Positions 35,601 to 47,460 of a stretch of DNA of 64,000 bases are shown piece by piece. Each line of letters starts with the position of its first letter. Position 1 is the first letter of the stretch. Location of the stretch: NCBI GenBank assembly GCA_965153455.1, contig OZ234495.1, positions 20,518,875 to 20,582,874 of the forward strand, given 5' to 3'. A model generated the notes under the pieces. It saw nothing but the letters and a program-made list of their open reading frames with translations, ran no database searches and was not told the origin of the DNA. Source of the DNA: Sphagnum compactum (lineage: Eukaryota; Bryophyta; Sphagnopsida; Sphagnales). The position numbers and the translations under genes were made by a program.

Positions 35601-38450
35601 TTTGCACCAAGCAGCATGTGAGGCACATAGTCCACGTAAGGGGACTGATATCTACTCATAAGAAATAAGCTGGATTGGCATGCCACACTATCAAATCAGT
35701 CAACTTGGCTGCTTGATCCATTGTTACTCTAGTGTGCAGCATTTGTTGGAGATGTGAACCAGGTGACCCTCGTGTATGTGGACTTTGTGGGAAACATGGT
35801 CCCACAAGAAAGAACATCCGTAGTGTCACAGGCAACAAGAATTCAGTGCCTGTCCCTCACAGACAGTGTAAGTGACATGGGGATTAACGGATACTAAACT
35901 CATACTCCTAGACTGTACTCATTACAGCTTTGTTGTTATAGACTGAGCCCTACAAGCCCAGCTTTCAAGAACAAAAAAAGTACCTGTATCACCACCTCTT
36001 AAATCTGTTGATTGCACATAGGGGTAGAACTTCTTGAAGTAGTAGATTCGACTTTCCTTACTATGCCAAAAACAAAATTCAAATGCCCACTCCTTCCCGA
36101 ATTCGTCCAGAAGTTTCATCCACACACCCCCTGGCCTGGAGAGCGCGGGAAAGTGTTCCTGGTACACCAAAATTAAAATCTCAATGCACAAGCAAAGCAA
36201 GCTCGGATATGGTCACCATGCAGGCTAAAGTGCAACCTGGCTATGTCCGCACAATAGTAATTAAAAAGATTTTGAAATGACATCCTAGTTACAGCTGTGA
36301 TGAGAGATAACAGACAAAACAGTAGTACAACAAAAGAATCTGAGCAACCCGGAACTGAGAAGACCAAAGAAAGAGATTCCCTGCAATGCATGAGAAAAAG
36401 GAGAGGCATAGATTGCATAAAGATAAGTTTTAAGGCCTCTATAGAAGTCTAAGTTGTCAAAAGGCAAAAGAATGAAATAGAAAAGTATGAGAACAAATGA
36501 TGGATAGTACCTCAACTTTTCGTTTGGGAAGAACAAAGTGCCCTGTGCTACGGCAATCCGTTATGCTTGCCACTTTCTCAAAAAGAAGTGTCATGGTAGA
36601 TCTTGAACTCATAAGTCCGTCAAGGAAAGTAGGATTTGAGAATGTAAAGTTTCAGGATCAAAATCCTAGAGAGATGCACAATCTATCACAAACTAGTACT
36701 AGGTGGTTTAGCCTGCTTGATTTTGACTCTGTTCACTGCATAAACTTCCTTCAGGCACACAAAGTACAGTGGATACAAAGGGGATGTAACTGGTTCAGGG
36801 TTTTGAATGGTGACACAGGGGTTATCTATGGAGATTGAAGAAGCAACTGTTTGATTTCCACCCCCTGCCTCTCCAGCTGATAAAACTTTTGCACAACAGT
36901 CCAAAGAAATTGATGAGTTCAGGCAATACATGCTTCTAAAGAGTCCAGAAACATCCCATGGTTTGGAAGTCATGCCTGGGGTTTCCAATGAGACTTTAGG
37001 GTAACAGCAAATACACCTTGCATTTTCTGGAAGTAAAACATCAGTGAAAAGCATGCAGGGTACAAGAGCAAATGCAGAATCAGCATATTATAATACTGAT
37101 GGAGCTGGAGTTATTTCTCAAGTGGTGTCAAGGCATTCTTATGAACACATTGTGACCCATGAGAGCAATTGCCAACCTACTGAGCAATGGGTCACATACT
37201 GGCTAATGGTTCCAGGGTGTTTGGCGGTGCAGCAGAAAGGTACTTGTCTTTGTTGTCACTGAGCTTCCATTTCAAAAGACCTCGTTCTTGTTGCTTTCCT
37301 GTTCTGCTTGAACTCTTTCCAAGGACACAGCCTACTAACAAACTTGTTCCACCTGTAATGTTCAATAGGTCCATGTCCACATGTGAATACCTTGATGATC
37401 CTGCATAAACATCAGGAGAATGCCAGTGTTCTACCATTCAGCAGAATATCAAAAATGCCTGAGCCTTGCCATTAATACACATGGTGGAACAAAATATAAT
37501 TCACCTGGGAACTGACATGTGGATGCTGTTGTAGCTAAAGCACTTGATGACTTCTTTGGTGAGCCCCTTCTAGCAGCAGCAGCAGCAGCTCCCTTTCCAC
37601 CTGCATGAAGATCACTTCCTCCATTCTCCTCTGGTCTCTGCTCTTCAGTAAAACATCTGACGTTGATTGGAGTCGATATGCAAGAAGTCCAGGCAGCTTG
37701 TGCTTGGGCAACAGTCAGAGAGTCACCTTGGAGCATCTGTTCTGCATTGTTTCTTTCTCCTGAGAGTTCTCCTATATATTTTTGCAGCTGCCTCTGTCAG
37801 ATTGGAAAGGACCCAATGACATCAGGTTTCTATTTGTCACATAACAACAATCACTGCATTCACTCTGCAATCTCTTAATGAGTTGATAATTCTATGTATC
37901 TCCAAATACGCTCTTTTGTGTTCCAGTGTGCATTTTCCTTGCCTGCAGGTGACTTTCCATATTTCCTCCATGTGAAAAGCTGGATGAGGATTTCATACAA
38001 CCACTGCCATATGATGGCCACCCAAGAAACCTGGAATTTGCTACAGGAGGATGATTGCACTCTTTGCATGAAAAAAAGAAGTTTCCACATATGCTCTCAG
38101 GAACAGTTGATGCACAGTTTGGTTTATCATAGAATCTTGCATCAAGAAAAAACCATGATTACAATCTGAAAGTACTCCCTATGCTACACATAAAGATTGC
38201 GACAAGAGAACCAAGAAAAGAAACTAAGAAACTAAGAAAGAAAACTCACAATTGTGCTCTTCATGGCATTGGGTAAGCTTGAACGACAGGCCACGGTCCA
38301 AATTGAAAGCTCTGGGTTGTTGTAACGGTATGCTGGCAGCAACAGCGGATTCTTTGAATAGCAGCAGACATAGGTCTCATCAACATTCTTCTTCCATGAC
38401 TGTTTCTTTGAGCACTCTGTAGAAAAACAGAGAGCACACTCTTCTCCACT
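32690..38450 (-). CDS. VAL: VAL/HSI2-like B3-CW transcriptional repressor
   Basis: VAL/HSI2 proteins bind RY DNA motifs through a B3 domain and recruit deacetylase and Polycomb silencing. Exons (descending): 38135-37943, 37793-37505, 37400-37200, 37026-36777, 36601-36511, 36158-35984, 35156-35083, 34898-34419, 34189-34140, 33996-33883, 33664-33591, 33403-33300 and from 33196; phases agree throughout. The B3 domain spans three exons (LFEKVASITD; FPALSRPGGVWMKLLDEFGK; VYFSRIEPQGTLFMGYRK). The conserved linker reads YIEWEEMHGLLQPLPG. The CW zinc finger is split over two exons (WVMCDNCGSWRRL, WICSNN, then SHCNTPQELSDDKIEQLLG), with its fourth Cys only in the second. Acidic and Cys-containing C-terminal sequence follows. 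The N-terminal exons (Cys-rich, 38250-38450) and the stop are unresolved. Introns after 37943 and 33591 appear to start with GC. Confidence 0.9.
32731..32750. repeat. GA microsatellite
   Basis: A GA dinucleotide run in the 3' area of the VAL-like gene. Its reverse complement produces a spurious Ser/Leu run in the open frame, so the true stop probably lies upstream of it. Confidence 0.85.
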
Positions 38451-39164
38451 CTGAGCAAAAGGTATTCAGAGTGTCAGTGACCTTCTTGAGCGTGAACAGA
38501 GATGGGGACAGATGATGGAAAAGGAAAAAAAAAGAGATATGGGTCGAACAAGGGTACCATCTTGCAAGCAGTGCAGACCTAAGAGAAAACCCACCACCCT
38601 AATTTAGAAGAAGAACAAGAAGAAGCAAGTTTTTGAAAGAAACAACGATGCTAGCAGAAGGGGAGACAGCCATATTCGTTCAAAAGGGGCTCACAACAGT
38701 CGCGCATTTGCTGGAGCCTCCATTTGTGATCAGAATCGGACACGGCTCAGTTGTTCTGCTACTTAGATCCGATCCCACTGAAAGAAAGATCGGAGACGAT
38801 GATGATCTCGATTGAGAATCGTTTCTAGACAGATCTCTCTAACAAAAAAGTGTCTACACACGTGCTCCGTAGTTTTAACTGTCGTGTGAACTGTGCTGCT
38901 GCCTTGAAAGATGCCTCTCCCTGAGATTACATCATGATGTTCATCAAATTATGACGCGCGCTTTGAACAAGTTTGCAGTAAGAGCTGCAACTTCTTCTTG
39001 TAGGTAGGCAGGGCCTAGGCTCATCTGAAGCTATTATCTATGTACAAGAAAGAAACTTCTTCATCATGTCTGTGACTGACTGGAATTGGAAGCACCTTGA
39101 GCTCCCGAGAAAGAAAGATGAAGCTTAGAATCTTGTGCACATTACAGTGTCATTGCAGTATACT
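38451..39164. promoter_or_regulatory. 5' region of the VAL-like gene
   Basis: The minus-strand gene should begin here. A short candidate exon, VCTACK (about 38562-38580, after CTCTTAG), precedes the Cys-rich exon (CALCFSTECSKKQSWKK). The start codon could not be fixed. Confidence 0.35.
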
Positions 39165-40080
39165 GAGAGTATCAATCGGTTCTCAAGGCAAACACTTGAG
39201 ACGACATCGATCTGTTATTCCTTTACCTGTCAAGTGTGCACTACTCGAGTATTGTTGTCGAGGATGAAACTAAACTGGAGTCTGGATTCAGGAGTAAATC
39301 AGCAGTTTCAGAGTTTGGTGCGGCAGTCAGTACCATCTCCTGAGTCCTGAGAAGGTTTCGAAACGTACATTAGCGCGAGAACTTCTTTAGGAGCAGCACC
39401 GCCACCAAGCAACAAACGCGTGTGTTTGTGTATGTGGGAGAGAGAGAGAGAGAGAGAGAGATCAACATGCGTGTTGTTCAAAGTCTCTGAGCAACAAGAT
39501 CCTGGGATAGTAAGTACAAGAAGACTAAAGACTCAGAACAAAGAAAGCCCAAAGAAATGCTGCTTCGCTTGAATCTCCTTCTTCTTGATCATGTCGATAG
39601 AGTAACCAACAACAATTTCAAAAGCAATTCCCATAATGCTCAGTGAGAGAATCAATCAAGGAGTTCTCAAGGCGGCAACAAACCTGAGGCCAACTACATC
39701 GGTTATTATATTTCTCTCATATCTGTCAAGTGTGCACTACCTCGAGAATTTTGTTGTCGAAAGGTGAAAACTTCGAAATTCAGGAGTAACATCAACTGAT
39801 CTAGCTTCAGAGTTTTGGTGCGTTTAGAAACGTACATTTAAAAGCACAAGAGAACGAACGCCTTGAGGGAGCAATCAAGCAAGCAACATGTAATATACAT
39901 GAGAGAGAGAGAGATCAGCATGCGCGTGCCGTTGTGCAAGATCGATCCCCATGGGAGAGTACAAGAAGACAAAGACTCAAACAAAGAAAAGGAAGAAAGA
40001 AAAGGCAAAATGCTGCTTGGCTTTCGAATCCTTCTTCTTCTTCCGTTTTGATCATCATTGATGGAGTACCTAACCAAACG
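39165..40080 (+). repeat. ~480-bp tandem duplication upstream of the VAL-like gene
   Basis: Two diverged copies (about 39165-39620 and 39645-40080) share, in order, 'gagaatcaatca' or 'gagtatcaatcg', 'gtcaagtgtgcactac' (39229 and 39725), 'tcaggagtaa', 'gaaacgtacatt', 'caagcaacaa' or 'caagcaacat', a GA run, and 'aaatgctgctt' (39556 and 40008). Spacing shrinks from 496 to 452, showing internal indels. It lies on the promoter side of the VAL-like gene. Confidence 0.8.
39436..39461. repeat. GA microsatellite in the tandem duplication
   Basis: An uninterrupted GA run; the partner copy has a shorter run at about 39900-39915, so length differs between the duplicates. Confidence 0.85.
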
Positions 40081-41673
40081 ATTTGGAACAATATTATTAT
40101 TGCCACTTGGTTTTCTTTGAAAAGGTGGCTTGTTGTTGTTGTTGTTGGGTTTTTGTTGTTCTTGTTCTTGTTCTTGAGCATACACTTCAAAGATCTTGTA
40201 GACTAAAAAGGCTTTCCAAAACGAACAACCAACCAAGAAGTGAGTATAAGCACTTAGTTCACGCAAGTAGTATTACTTGGTTAGCTGAAGTGACTAGACT
40301 ATATCCACACTCTTCTTCGGCTTCATGCCTGATTTTGCATGTACATAAAAAAGCCTAACTTTCAGCCGGTGCCAACATACATGGTCCATTATACAAGGGT
40401 TTTTTTAATTAAAAATATTTATAATTTATAATTTATAATTTTTTTTCCAAAAATTATAATCAATTTATTTCAAATTTTAATTTTAATCTTTTTTTTTTCA
40501 AAAAATTGTAATTATAATTTCTATTTTTATTTTATTTTCAAAATTTTGGGAGAAATAGTTGATTTTACATTTAAAAACACATTTTTTCAAGAAAATTCTC
40601 AATTTATTTTTGAAAAAAATCACTAGTATTATACAATTTTTTTTTAAAAAATGATAATTTTTTTTGAAAAGAAATCACTAGTTCCTGTTTTTTTTTTTTG
40701 TGTGTGAATTTTTGTACCATAGTGACAAATACTAATCCAATGCACAATGTACAAAGGGTTTTTTTTGGACATTTTTTTTTTGTTTTTTGGGGGTAAAAGT
40801 CGACATATTTTGAGAGAGAGAAAAAGTAAGAAGTTGCCATATTTACAGGTAGCCAGATTTGGGTCATTCCTCTTGTGGACAATTGCCGGTCCACAACAAA
40901 ATTGAAAAACAAATACCCTAAGTTCCATAGGGTTTTCCCATTTTTCACAATTTTTTTGCTACTTGGTGACCCAAGAAAAAAAATTAAAATAGGAATATTT
41001 TGTCAGAGATTCCTTATGTTCTATTTTATAAAATTCCCTATGAATTTGAGGGAAAAGATTTTCTGGAGAATATACTGCCATGTTTTTTTTTTAAAAATTC
41101 CCTCAAGCTATAACTAGTTTGTCACTATTTTTTTAATGTTTTGACTATTTTCTAGAAAAAAAAATGTCATCAATTGATGCTAAATTTATTTGGGGATGCT
41201 CATCACCTATTGCTACATCAAAAATTGGAAAAACTTGGGATTTTACAGGTTTTCTTTTACAATTTTTTGCATCCTAGCAACAAAAGGAAAGTATAATAGA
41301 AAATATTTCAAAAAACAAAATCTTAAGAAAAAAACTTTGCTAACTATTTAAAACAAATAAAAACTTAAAAGAAAATTTTGTTACATGTCCTATTATGTTT
41401 TTAGTTTGAAGGCAATTTTCACTAGTTTTCCATTGTTTGGATAGTTTTCTAAAAAGATGTCATCAATTAATGTTAAATCTTTCTTGGCATCCTAAGTAAC
41501 GATGTTTCATGAAAATTTCGGAAAAAAGACCTTCATACCATATATTGCCCCAACAAAAAAAAAAAAAAAACAATAACAACTAGCATAGATTTGTTCTTCG
41601 ATGATCGAAGGTGACACCTTGAACATATATTCTCAAAACAAGATGTGCTTACACGAATGATCAATTTTTCAAG

Positions 41674-41941
41674 CATCTACATTCAAGCAACAATATATAA
41701 AAACATTTACATTAATTTGACACTCAATAGAAAACCAAAACAAATGAACTAAACATCTTGTAACATTCATCCATACATCTAAGATGATCGATTCAAAATT
41801 AAACTCATCTGCATTCAAGCAACAATATATAAAAACATTTACATTAATTTGATACTCAATTAAAAACCAAAACAAATGAATTAAACACCTTACAACATTC
41901 ATCCATACATCTAAGATGATCAATTCAAAATTAAACTCACC
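41674..41941. repeat. 132-bp tandem duplication
   Basis: Two units begin 'catctacattcaagcaacaa' (41674) and 'catctgcattcaagcaacaa' (41806). They stay nearly identical through 'aacattcatccatacatcta' and 'attcaaaattaaactca'. The minus-strand open frame across them repeats the same peptide twice, which is a by-product of the duplication. Confidence 0.9.
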
Positions 41942-44900
41942 TAAAAACTTGCCTCAACATTTTGTCTTTCAATTTTGTCCTTATGCACATTTGATGTTTT
42001 TGGACACGTACATCATCCACAACCACTAAAACAACAATGGATGATTAATTTGTTACAAATTGTTGCTCACCAAAAAAAATAAAATCACCAAGAACAAAAA
42101 ACTAATGTTACAAAGCTCAATGAGCTACAAGTAAAACGTGCATAAAATATTGGGAAAAATGTTGATGTTTGGATGTCCTCACTCAGAGGCCATTAGGAAC
42201 CATGAAAATGAACGAGATATGATTTATTGTATGTTCAAGTAACAACAATCCGACGGAGGGACATTTAATGTAAAGTTTGAGATCTACATGTATCAAACGA
42301 CCATTTTGAAGAGGTATTAGATAATTGTCCAATCTATTTTTTATCACCTTATTATTATCTTGGTTTTTAATATATACATATTAAAGTCACCCTATATTAA
42401 TTATAATCTATTATTTCATATTATTACAAACCCTATATTATAATTAAATTAATTACTTGAATTGAATGTACGCTATTTTTTAATTAGTTAACTTATAATT
42501 TTTACCCAACAACCAATATATTGCATCCTATATTTTTACTCATATATTTTTTACTTATTTTTTACAAGTGTCCCCTTCAAGCAACGATCTCAATTGTACT
42601 AATCTTTCCAAGGTTTCCTCTTTGAATAAACTCTTGAAAAGTGTGAATAGCTAAAACCATAAAGAAATTGGGAAAAAATTAATTTTCCCAGCTATTGTTG
42701 GCATGTTATTAAGACAAACACTTGCCAATCCTTTTCTTTTTTTCTTTTGTGAAAATGACCTAAAAATTGGATATCTTTACAAATATGCTTTTGTGTAAAA
42801 ATTAAATATTTCTTAAAGATACTTTCATCAACAACTTATATTAAAAAAGGTAAGGCTGCCATCATTTGCATTGTAAATTTTATGCTACATTTATACCAAA
42901 CTATAAAAATGCCATCTATAGTAACAATGTTCAAAATCAATACACATTTGAAAAAATGAAAAAAAAATTGGGGAAATAGTTTATCATTGTCTTTATTATC
43001 CCCATCTAACAACTAATTTGATATACTTTTACGAATATTCCTAAATTTTTCTTTTTTATGTTTGCAAAAAGAGTAACTAGATGATTATACATATATATAT
43101 TTCTCACAAGGTGGAAACAATTAACATATTTGTTACCATAGAATCATGGGAGCAATTTTGTCTCAATCACATATTGGACCTTGGTTAACAACAATCCATG
43201 TAAAGGCACATGCAAAAAAAAATTTATAATGCAGGAATGTTTTTTGAAAAATAAAATTTAATATGCCAAACTGAAGTTTTGGAAAATTATTCAATGTTGA
43301 CATGTCAAATTTGTTTGAGTATTACTATATACAAATTTAATTGTAAAAAAAACCTAAATAACTTTCCCAAAGTTGTCCTTCATCACAACAAAGACAAATT
43401 ATTAGTTTTCAAGCAAAGTTAGATGTTTAAGGAATGTTTTGTGTTTTAAAAAGTTATCATCCTTTGTTATAGAAGGCAAAAGATGGTGATCTTGCAATAA
43501 AAAGTTCGCAAGGCCCAAGTTTAAGCTATTGCAAAATCAATAATTTTATGCCCAAACCATGTTGTGAATGCATGTGATGAATCAATCAAGAAGGGACTAG
43601 CAATGCCTTGATTACATTGGTTAACATTTCATTTAGTATGGAAATTGAGATGGTGGTCAAGATTTGCTAATGGACCTATAAATCTTGACCACTTTTATGT
43701 GGGCTCCTCTTACAAAGAAACATGCATGTGGAAGTTATTAAAGTGATGAAACATTTTTTTCAAATTTTGAAGACATTTGATCCACATCAAGATCACAACA
43801 TGGCATCATGTTAGATCGTTGTTTCAAAGTTTTACAAATTGTGCAGAATTATGTGAGGGCATGGGGATGGAATTAATCTTGTTTCTAAATATGATGCAAG
43901 AGTGGCATTCCCTTCTAGTGATTTGCTTTGATAAGAAAAAAGGTTCCGTTGTAGCCAAAAGAAAGGGTTGTTTTATCTATCAATACAATGACACAATTTA
44001 AATGATAAATAGTAGGGTATTCGAACTTCCAATATGCAATTGGAATAACAAAGATGAAAAATCCTTCTATATTGTTTTTAAAGTACTTATACATCATAGC
44101 AATTTTAATTTATGGACTTCAAGGAATCATAACACTCTGATTTCTCTTTCAATAGCTCACTGGTCCTCGAAATGGCATGTTTACAAAACATATTTCCAAT
44201 TCTAACATTAAGGAAGAAGATAATGAATGGTATACACCCTTCCACAACAACATTGAACCTTGGAAATTGGACAAAAGAGTAAATCAAAATTTGGAATAGA
44301 ATTACATTCAGAGATTCTTTCCATCAAATCCAGACTTGTCCATGATATCACACTTTCCCTCCAAAGCTCCCACAACAATCCAAGTATTCTCTTCTAGTAC
44401 CATGAATTACAACTATTTCCCATAGAAGTTCCCAAAGCACAAACTTAATAACAACATGCCACTTAGACCACTCATGAAATCCTTAATTTTTTTCATTATT
44501 TTCCTTGATATAGACCCTACAGTCTACTTTTAATTTTACTTCTTCTCTATTGAAGTTCGTAGCATAGTGAAACTACATAGCTCCAATGAAGAAGTGAATC
44601 AATTACAATGGAACATTTTTCCCCAACTGCACAAAACATGAAATCAATTGCATACACTCAAATCTAATGCACAAATTTTCTTTAAAACATAAAATCTGAA
44701 TAAGACGCTTAGTTTTTTTTTTAAACCACCAAACTACCTAACTTAATCAAAGATCTATTTCTTATAATTCGAGCCTTTCCAATTTTCTGCCATCATAAAA
44801 TCTATTGAACCAATCTATGGCATACAAACTCACCATGAAGAGAAAGCAACAAAGATGATAAGCTTATGAACTTACCAACAAAACAAATTGAACTTGGCTC

Positions 44901-46649
44901 ACAATTCCTCTATTTCCATGAATGTAGGGATTGTAACCATAAAGCAAAAAAACAAAATACCAACTACTTGGAACAAACATAACCACCGTATTGGTGATTG
45001 ATCCTCAACTCACATTATATGTTGAATTAGGGCAATCATGGTGACCTTTTTCACTTTTTCACCTTACTATTCCTTTTAGGTCACACCCTATTATCTAAGC
45101 ATTTGCAACACCAATGGACTTGTTGTTGAACTTGAAGAAAAAGATAGTAACATGTTTAGTGTTGGAATGTCTATTGAATTTTTTTAATGTGCACTTGTCA
45201 TTAAAAAAATTTCTTTTTTTAAAAAGGTATTTATACTTTCATATGCATATGCAAATCTCCCACGAAAGGTCAAGTTTGGAATGTTAATGTGTCCAAATTT
45301 TGTAAGGTGTACCAAAATTTAGTCACAATATCACCCTTTTGTACTCCCTTACCCAATCCTCTTTTACCATACTTAGGACACAAAATGAATGATATTAATG
45401 AAATTTGAAATTGTGATGGTCTAAATAATATATTGTATAATATTTAACATTTTTTTCATTCGTTAATATTGATGGGGATCAAAATATAAGATAAAAAAAT
45501 TTTTGTTAAAGACTAGATCCTTTTTGTCATGAGTGTTATAACTTAAGGATTTTCACTTTTATTTTTTTGTTTAAAAAAAATCTTCAAATTCTAAGCTCCC
45601 AAATTGAAATTTAACAGATGTTCAATCTTGTTGATTTGTTGACAACTTTATGACACTACCACTTACAAGTGGAAAATCTAGATCAAATAATCATTATGAT
45701 AATGATATAAAACTAACATGTTGATCCAAGCTTGAATTACATGTCAAATGCAAGTTCCAAAGACTATATGAAAGTTTTAAATATATTAATTGAAATAAAT
45801 TATTCTGAACAACTATAGGTTGATAATGATTAAGTAGGTCAATGTATCCAAGTTCAACAATTTTTATTTTTTTTCCAACTAATAATCCCTTAAAGTTGCA
45901 CAAAGCTTTTGATATGTTATTTCCATTCTGATGTTACATGGTTTATTTACAAAACGCATCGACAAAATGTGTTGCTATTAAGCAACATACATCTTTGATT
46001 TTTTTAATCCATTATGGTTTGCTTATAGGGCTCACAAAGAACATGTATGATGGTTGCAAGTTGTTAAGTGTTTTGGTTGGATGGGGTTGGAGTGATTTTT
46101 TTGTTTACTATGGGGTGTGGTTACGGAAATTTCTAAAGAATTGAGGTTCAATTTCTTTGCAAGTTATTTATTTTCAAAATGTTCATGTCTTCTTTTTGCT
46201 CTTGCAAGCTACGGTGTGATATTTGTAAACAATTAGAATTTGACATTTGGATATGTATAACCTTCGTACATATTGTAGTTTCTCTAAATTTGAAAACCGG
46301 CTTGTTCATAACCATCAAATTGAAGAAATGTTTTTTTCATTGTATAAGCGTCTTGACAAGTAAATTGTTGAAATTTTTGCTTTCATATTGTTCTCACTTT
46401 AAACATAAAAAAGGTATGCTAAGTTGGAATCCAAAAGTTAAGTCTAAAAGTGGATAACTAGACAACACTATGTAAGATCAATGTTCATCTCCATTACATT
46501 GGCATATGCCAAGCAAGTTTGGTACCATAGAACCTTTACCATTTCGGCATAAATTAAATTATTTTTCATTTTGTCGAACTTTTAAAAATATACATTTAAT
46601 ATTTGTATCAAAATTTTAATAAAATCAAAAAGCTCAATTGTTGAGTTTT

Positions 46650-46735
46650 GAACCGCAGACCTCCCATGGCAATGACCTAGAGCTAAGAGATACAATCTAG
46701 AGACACTAGACTGTCCCAACCAATAAAAAGACCTT
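46650..46735 (-). other. tRNA-like sequence, possible SINE relic
   Basis: The minus strand reads 'tctagtgtctctagattg' (box-A-like), then after about 35 bases 'ggtctgcggttcaaaactc' (box-B-like, GGTTCAAAAC). Acceptor-stem pairing is not evident, so it is not an intact tRNA. A tRNA-derived short interspersed element fits better. Confidence 0.3.
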
Positions 46736-46879
46736 GTTTATTATTTTCTATAACAATTTATCTATCAATTTTTTCAAAATTTAAAAAATCAAGTGCCAAA
46801 ATTAAGATTTCAAATTTAATTAAACATTCGCAATTTGTTGCCAAAATGGTAAAGGTACTACTACAATATTAACCTCGGT

Positions 46880-47460
46880 ATCAAGGACCTTACCATGTTG
46901 GTATGACTTGAGGCAATATTAACCTTATACCAGTACCAACGGTAGGGACCGTGTTGCTTTGTTTTTAAAACCTTCAAAGAGTATTCACATCCAGTTGTTT
47001 GACTGCGTATATATGAATTATGCTTCTAAACTTTAAAATTTTGAGGCGAGGTCCTCTAACATCCACTAGTTCTTTCAATTGATCATTTTTTCAATGATTG
47101 ATAATTTCCAGTGTTTTTTCTATTGGTGTGAAATTTTGCCAAAATGTGGAAAATAAAATATTAAAAGGGAATATTCTGTAACAATATTCCTTTCTCTGGA
47201 AAGAAAAATATCCTTCCAAATTCCAAAAAAAAAATTTGAAAATTTTCACTACATTTGGGGGTTCTCATTTTAGTTTGGTAACAATATCACTAATAATGGC
47301 TGGTGTTGTGAGAAACAATTGGCCTGAAAACCAGCTTGATTTTGAATAATCTTAATACCCACCCAATTGAGCCTGGTATCAACATTAATATCAACACTGG
47401 TATCAAGGACCCTACTAAGGGGGTGTGACTTGAGGCTATTACCAACCTTGTAAAACTCAG
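46880..47460 (+). repeat. dispersed repeat with 'tgacttgaggcaat' core, two local copies
   Basis: 'ggtatcaagga', then after about 15-20 bases 'tgacttgagg', then 'attaacctt' or 'attaccaacctt', occurs near 46885 and 47398. A third, partial relative lies near 6060 ('gcatgacttgaggcaatacc'). It is a dispersed family of unknown type. Confidence 0.45.

Noticed and set aside
40390-41600. T- and A-rich tracts as an origin or matrix attachment region
   Set aside because: The composition is suggestive, but nothing specific supports a function.
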